Origin: Annona cherimola
Taxonomy: Eukaryota > Streptophyta > Magnoliopsida > Magnoliales > Annonaceae
Length of the DNA: 64,000 nt
Assembly: GCA_030490835.1 (NCBI GenBank)
Contig: CM059975.1
Coordinates: 61,061,174-61,125,173, forward strand
Reading direction: 5' to 3'
Shown piece after piece: positions 59,413 to 64,000 of the stretch (position 1 is its first letter; each line of letters starts with the position of its first letter). The translations under genes and the position numbers were made by a program. The notes beneath the pieces were generated by a model, which did no database searches, was not told where the DNA came from, and was given only the letters and a program-made list of their open reading frames with translations.

Positions 59413-60817
59413 TTTTTCTTGGGGCCCGCGGGGCAAATATATTTTTTTTGAAAGCCCGCGGGACATATATATTTTAGAAAATAATATATTCATTTTTGGA
59501 GGCCCGTGGGACTCGTATATATTTTAGAAAACAAAATATTCATTTTTGGAGGCCCGCGGGACTCATATATATTTTAGAAAATAAAATATTAATTTTTAAA
59601 GGCTCTCGGGACACATATATATTTTAGAAAAAAAAATATTCATTTTTGAAGGCCCGCGGGACTCATATATATTTTAGAAAATAAAATATTCAATTTTAAA
59701 GGCCCGCGGGACACATATATATATTTTAAAAAATAAAATATTAATTTTTGAAGACCCGCGGGACTCATATATATTTTAGAAAATAAAATATTTATTTTTG
59801 GAGGCCCGCGGGACTCATATATATATTAGAAAATAAAATATTTATTTTTGGAGGCCCGCGGGACTCATATATATATAGAAAATAAAATATTTATTTTTGG
59901 AGGCCCGCGGGACTCATATATATTTAGAAAATAAAATATTCATTTTTGGAGGCCCGTGGGACTCATATATATATTTTAGAAAATAAAATATTCATTTTTA
60001 AAGGCTCGCGGGACACATATATATATTTTAGAAAATAAAATATTCATTCTTGGAGGCCCGCAGGACACATATATATTTTTTAAAATAAAATATTCATTTT
60101 TGAAGACCCGCGGGACACATATATTTTAGAAAACAAAATATTCATTTATGGAGGCCCGCGGGACACATACATATTTTATAAAATAAAAAATTCATTTTTG
60201 AGGCCCGCGGGACTCATATATATTTTAGAAAATAAAATATTCATTTTGGAGGCCCGCGGGACTCATATATATATATTTTAGAAAATAAAATATTAATTTT
60301 TAAAGGCTCGCGAGACACATATATATATTTTAGAAAATAAAATATTCATTTTTGAAGACCCGCGGGACTCATATATATTTTAGAAAATAAAATATTCATT
60401 TTTGAAGGCCCGCGGGACTCATATATATTTTAGAAAATAAAATATTCATTTTTGAAGGCCCGCGGGACTCATATATATTTTAGAAAATAAAATATTCATT
60501 TTTGGATGCCCGCGGGACTCATATATGTATTTTAGAAAATAAAATATTCATTTTTAAAGGCGCGCGGGACACATATATTTTAGAAAATAAAATATTCATT
60601 TTTGGAGGCCCGCGGGATACATATATATTTTTAAAAATAAAATATTCATTTTCGAAGACCCGCGGGACTCATATATATTTTAGAAAATAAAATATTCTTT
60701 TTTGGAGGCCCGCGGGACACATATATATATTTTAGAAAATAAAATATTCATTTTTGGAGGCCCGCGGGACTCATATATATTTAAGAAAGCAAAATATTCA
60801 TTTTTGGAAGCCCGCGG
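59413..60817. repeat. Minisatellite, 50-bp unit with CCCGCGGG palindrome
   Basis: About 29 copies of a 50-bp unit (range 48-54). Each has a GC core GGCCCGCGGGACTC and an AT-rich remainder with atatatattttagaaaat and a ttcattttt block. The CCCGCGGG palindrome is kept in most units, with some variants (for example 59501, 60002, 60303). The array continues at 62480-62545 after a solo copia LTR. Confidence 0.9.
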
Positions 60818-62479
60818 TGTTGGTCCCGAGTTGATGGCAATTACCCAAGAGGGGAGGGGTGAATTGGGTATTTAAAAATTTATAACTTAAACAGAAACTT
60901 TACCCCGGATTAATCTAGTCCCCTTAATGAAGAAACGAAATGGAAAGCAATATAATGTAGAGAGCAGAAATATAAATCAAGCACACTAGATTTTTATAGT
61001 GGTTCGGGCAACCTCCCTACTCCACTCTTCCAAGCTCACACTCCTTGTGACTTGGGTTCCACTATTGTATTCATCAAATACAATTAGAGCCACTGCTCTC
61101 TTCTAGATTCCAGCTCTAGGGGGCCTCAACAAATCTCAACACAAGTAGGTGATGAGTTCCACTTCAATCACACACTACTTTGCTTACACTTGATCTTAGT
61201 TCCTCAAACTAAATCAAGTTCAATACAACAAAATAAAATAACAAAAGGAGTCTACACTTTACAGATGTGTAGAAGCAATTTGGCGCAGAGAAGAACTCGT
61301 AATATAGTCTTTGAAGATTCACAGATATAGCTCTTGCAGTTTGAAGCAAAGTTCTTCCTCTTTAAATGGCTTGATCTCTTTAGAGCTCTTGAATGTAGGA
61401 GTTAAGCACACTTAATGATTTTCAGCTACTTCCCTCGTCCACCATGAATGCCTTTTATAATTTTGGAGGGAATATGAACGTTAGAAGGTAGGTGGCGCGC
61501 ATTAAATGCGCCAACGTTCGAATAAATTCCGACTGTTGCGACCCAAGTCGCAGGCGGAGTCGACTTCGGATGCGACTTCGCCCAAGTCGCAGATGGAGTC
61601 GACTTCGGGTGCGACTTCGCCTTCGGTTTGCGACTTCAAGTTTCAGGTCGGGTCGACTTGGGTATCGACTTGACCCAAGTCGCAGGTGAAGTCGACTTCA
61701 GGTGCGACTTCACCTTGTCAGTTGGCTTTGATGAACTTGAAGACTTTGGAGATTACTTTGTTTTGCTTAGGCTTCTCCATTCCTTCAATTCCTTTGTATT
61801 TTTCATATCTTGGATCATTGAGTCTTCTTGCTTTCATTTGCTCCGAGTTTTGCAATCCTTGAATCCATGAGATTTGAATCTTCTTGGTATCTTGAACTTG
61901 GATTGGTTGTCATATCATGACTTTCTTCATCTTGAGATAAGCTTGGAGCTTGGCCTTGAACTTGAGAGATTTAAGTTGATCTTTCACCTTTGATTAGGTA
62001 TTGAAAACACTCAAGTTGATTCTTGAAATGAACTTGAAACTGCATCTTTGAGCTTGAGAGCATCAAGTCGAACTTGGGGTCGACTTCGTCCGCGACTTCG
62101 CCCAAGTCGCAACTGGAGTCGACTTCGTTTGCGACTTCGGCATTCTTCCATCCCAAATTCAGCTCTGGAGTGATTTTCCCGACTGAAGTCGATGCTGGAG
62201 TCGACTTCGTTTGCGACTTGGCTTCCCAAGTCGCAAGTGGAGTCGACTTGGCCTGCGACTTCACTTGTTCTTCTCCCATTTTCAACTCTGGACAGATTTG
62301 GCTTCTTGAAGTCGATCTTGGGGTCGACTTGGAGAACGACTTGGCCTTCCATGCTTTATTTTCTTCAAATGTATATGCCTTAAACATTTCCACAAACGTG
62401 TTAGTAGCCAAGACTTACTCAAATTGATTTGTTAATCATCAAAACATAGATTTAGCTTGTTTTCCACATATTTCCAACA
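60818..62479 (-). mobile_element. Solo copia LTR of the copia 1 type
   Basis: The 1662-bp LTR begins TGTTGGTCCCGAG and ends CCAACA on the plus strand. It matches the copia 1 LTR in reverse over its length. The duplication CGCGG is perfect (60813-60817 and 62480-62484) and lies in the GC core of the minisatellite. A TATA box (minus strand TATAAAAGG) is at 61451-61459, and GTCGAC-rich blocks span about 61558-62330. Confidence 0.88.
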
Positions 62480-62545
62480 CGCGGGACTCATATTTATTTT
62501 AGAAAATAAAATATTCATTTTTAAAGGCCCGCGGGACTCATATAT
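62480..62545. repeat. Minisatellite, remaining copy after the solo LTR
   Basis: One full and one partial 50-bp unit continue the array of 59413-60817 directly after the solo LTR, then fade into a TA run. Confidence 0.85.
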
Positions 62546-62805
62546 ATATATATATAATAATATATATTTTTGTAGGCTTCCCTTTTTATCTTATTATCTC
62601 GGGATCCCCGGGCCTCTTCGCTGGTATCTCCTTCTCCAAGTTCGGTCTCGATTAGTTCAATCAATTGAATGGCCAAGTCATTAAAAAGCCGCGATTCGAT
62701 TGTTTTCCAAAAATGTGGAGCCGACTCACAAACATTCTTTGTTCTTAATGGCCGGCCCATTAAGTCATTTTGCATGAAAAAGGTGTAGTCTCTCTTCTCA
62801 TTCAT
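62521..62805 (-). CDS. Unrecognised small open frame between two tandem arrays
   Basis: The 94-residue frame starts at ATG (62803-62805). It shows a protein-like middle (HFWKTIESRLFNDLAIQLIE, then GDTSEEARGSRDNK) before it runs into the TA run as a tyrosine/isoleucine tail. I do not recognise a family. The composition is more protein-like than the other chance frames here, but length and context are weak. It could be a fragment of an older element's gene. Confidence 0.2.
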   Translation of the reverse strand: MNEKRDYTFFMQNDLMGRPLRTKNVCESAPHFWKTIESRLFNDLAIQLIELIETELGEGDTSEEARGSRDNKIKREAYKNIYYYIYIYMSPAGL

Positions 62806-62944
62806 GCAAGACGAAAGAAAGAGAAGACGACGACGAGACCTCTTCCATTTCTATTTTCTTTACGTGCCCCGTTCTCTTCTTTTTTTTTCTTTTTTTTAAG
62901 AGAAAGGAGAGCCCGGTCTCCCATCCATGCAGGATCGAACTACA

Positions 62945-63212
62945 GATCCTAGGATCCCGGGCATTAATATATATATATATTATTATATTTTTTTATCATA
63001 AAATATATATATATACTTAGCTTTATATATACATATATATAGCGCGCCCGGTGAGATCCTAGGGCCCCGGGCCTTCATATATATATATATTTATATATCT
63101 ATCTATCTATTATTATTATTATTTATATATATATATCATAAAAAAATACTTAAATTTATATGTATATATATGTGTGTATGACGCGCCCGTAAGATCCCGG
63201 GACCCCGGGCCT

Positions 63213-63243
<31 letters not shown>

Positions 63244-63594
63244 ATATGTATATCATGAAAAATACTTAGTTATATATGTGTGTGTGTGTGTGCGTGTGTG
63301 TGCGTGGCGCACCCGGTGGGATCCCGAGACCCCGGGCCCTTTTTATATATATTGTTATTTTTTTATCATAAAAATACAAAGATTTATATATATTATATGG
63401 CGGCCCGTGAGATCCCGGGACCCCGAGCCCTTTTTATATATATATTGTTATATATATATATTTTTTTATCATAAAAATGCATAGCTTTATATATATGTAT
63501 ATATATATTATATGGCGGCTCGTGAGATCCCGGGACCCCGGGCCCTTTTTATAAATATATTGTTATATTTTTTTATCATAAAAATACATAGCTT

Positions 63595-63628
<34 letters not shown>

Positions 63629-64000
63629 TTATATGGCGGTCCGTGAGATCCCGGGACCCCGGGCCCTTTTATATATATATTGTTATATATTTTTTATCAT
63701 AAAAATACATAGCTTTATATATATATATATGTAGATATATATTATATGGCGGCCCATGAGATCCCGGGACCCCGGGCCCTTTTTATATATATATTGTTAT
63801 ATATATTTTTATCATAAAAATACATAGCTTTATATATATATATATTATATGGCGGCTCGTGAGACCCCGGGACCCCGGGCCTTTTATATATATATATTAT
63901 TATATTTTTTTATCATAAAAATACATAACTTTATATATATATTATATGGCGGCCCGTGAGATCCCAAGACCCTAGGCCTTTTATATATATATTATTATAT
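62945..64000. repeat. Tandem array, unit about 95-140 bp, reaching the window end
   Basis: About ten units contain the GC core GATCCCGGGACCCCGGGCCC or variants, then TA runs, a ttttttatcataaaaatac block, agctttatatat and further TA runs ending in atggcggcccgtgag. Cores are near 62949, 63053, 63193, 63319, 63412, 63525, 63639, 63760, 63862 and 63960. Spacing varies mainly because the TA runs differ in length. A first isolated core is near 62600. The array continues beyond the window. Confidence 0.85.

Noticed and set aside
59413..60817. Repeats with spacers resembling a CRISPR array
   Set aside because: Units are contiguous 50-bp minisatellite copies without unique spacers, in a plant retrotransposon context.
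62890..62960. tRNA-like or 5S-like traits (minus strand GTTCGATCC and a GGATGGGAGACC block)
   Set aside because: Only a B-box-like match is present; no cloverleaf, anticodon arm or complete 5S promoter could be drawn.

Overview
The window looks like repeat-rich nuclear DNA of a flowering plant. It is AT-rich and built almost entirely from plant LTR retrotransposons: Ty1/copia of Sirevirus type, Ty3/gypsy of Athila type, and a family with very long LTRs. These sit among foldback elements and minisatellites. I found no cellular gene, rRNA, tRNA gene or CRISPR array that I can support. The species cannot be told from the sequence.

Layout. (1) 1-9.7 kb: the tail of a long LTR (1-100), then gene-free AT-rich DNA holding at least six related foldback elements, a larger duplicated foldback (2.2-2.9 kb), other MITE-like pieces and a SINE-like insert. 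(2) 9738-52710: one Athila-type Ty3/gypsy element on the minus strand, flanked by the 5-bp duplication AGGGG. It is about 12.1 kb by itself but is swollen to 43 kb by nested insertions: solo LTR 2 (11879-16397, duplication CATGT), solo LTR 3 (18012-32247, GGTAC/GGTAA) which itself holds decayed copia 1 (23064-31488), copia 2 (32482-41136, GGTTG), and solo LTR 1 (47108-50531, CTATA). The Athila element had itself landed in an older copia LTR relic. (3) 52.7-58.3 kb: gene-free diverged repeats, including an old plus-strand fragment of the Athila LTR (about 55.1-56.5 kb). (4) 58.5-64 kb: four successive tandem arrays (units of 35, 29, 50 and about 95-140 bp). The 50-bp array is split by a solo copia LTR with the perfect duplication CGCGG.

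Function. The only apparently intact protein genes are gag (37609-39456) and pol (34527-37601) of copia 2. Its two 1632-bp LTRs are almost identical, and its primer site, polypurine tract, target duplication and all visible catalytic residues are present, so it is a very recent and possibly still competent insertion. Copia 1 and the Athila genes are broken by stops, frameshifts and deletions. Insertion order: copia LTR relic, then Athila, then the solo LTR family and copia 2; copia 1 came after solo LTR 3.

I did not find a clearly new biological system. The best candidates for a second look are: the out-of-frame gag-pol junction with a splice-acceptor-like site shared by both copia copies; an apparent intron carried inside the long LTRs; GTCGAC inverted repeats filling the copia LTRs; and arrays alternating GC palindromes with AT-rich spacers. 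All alignments and comparisons were done by eye.
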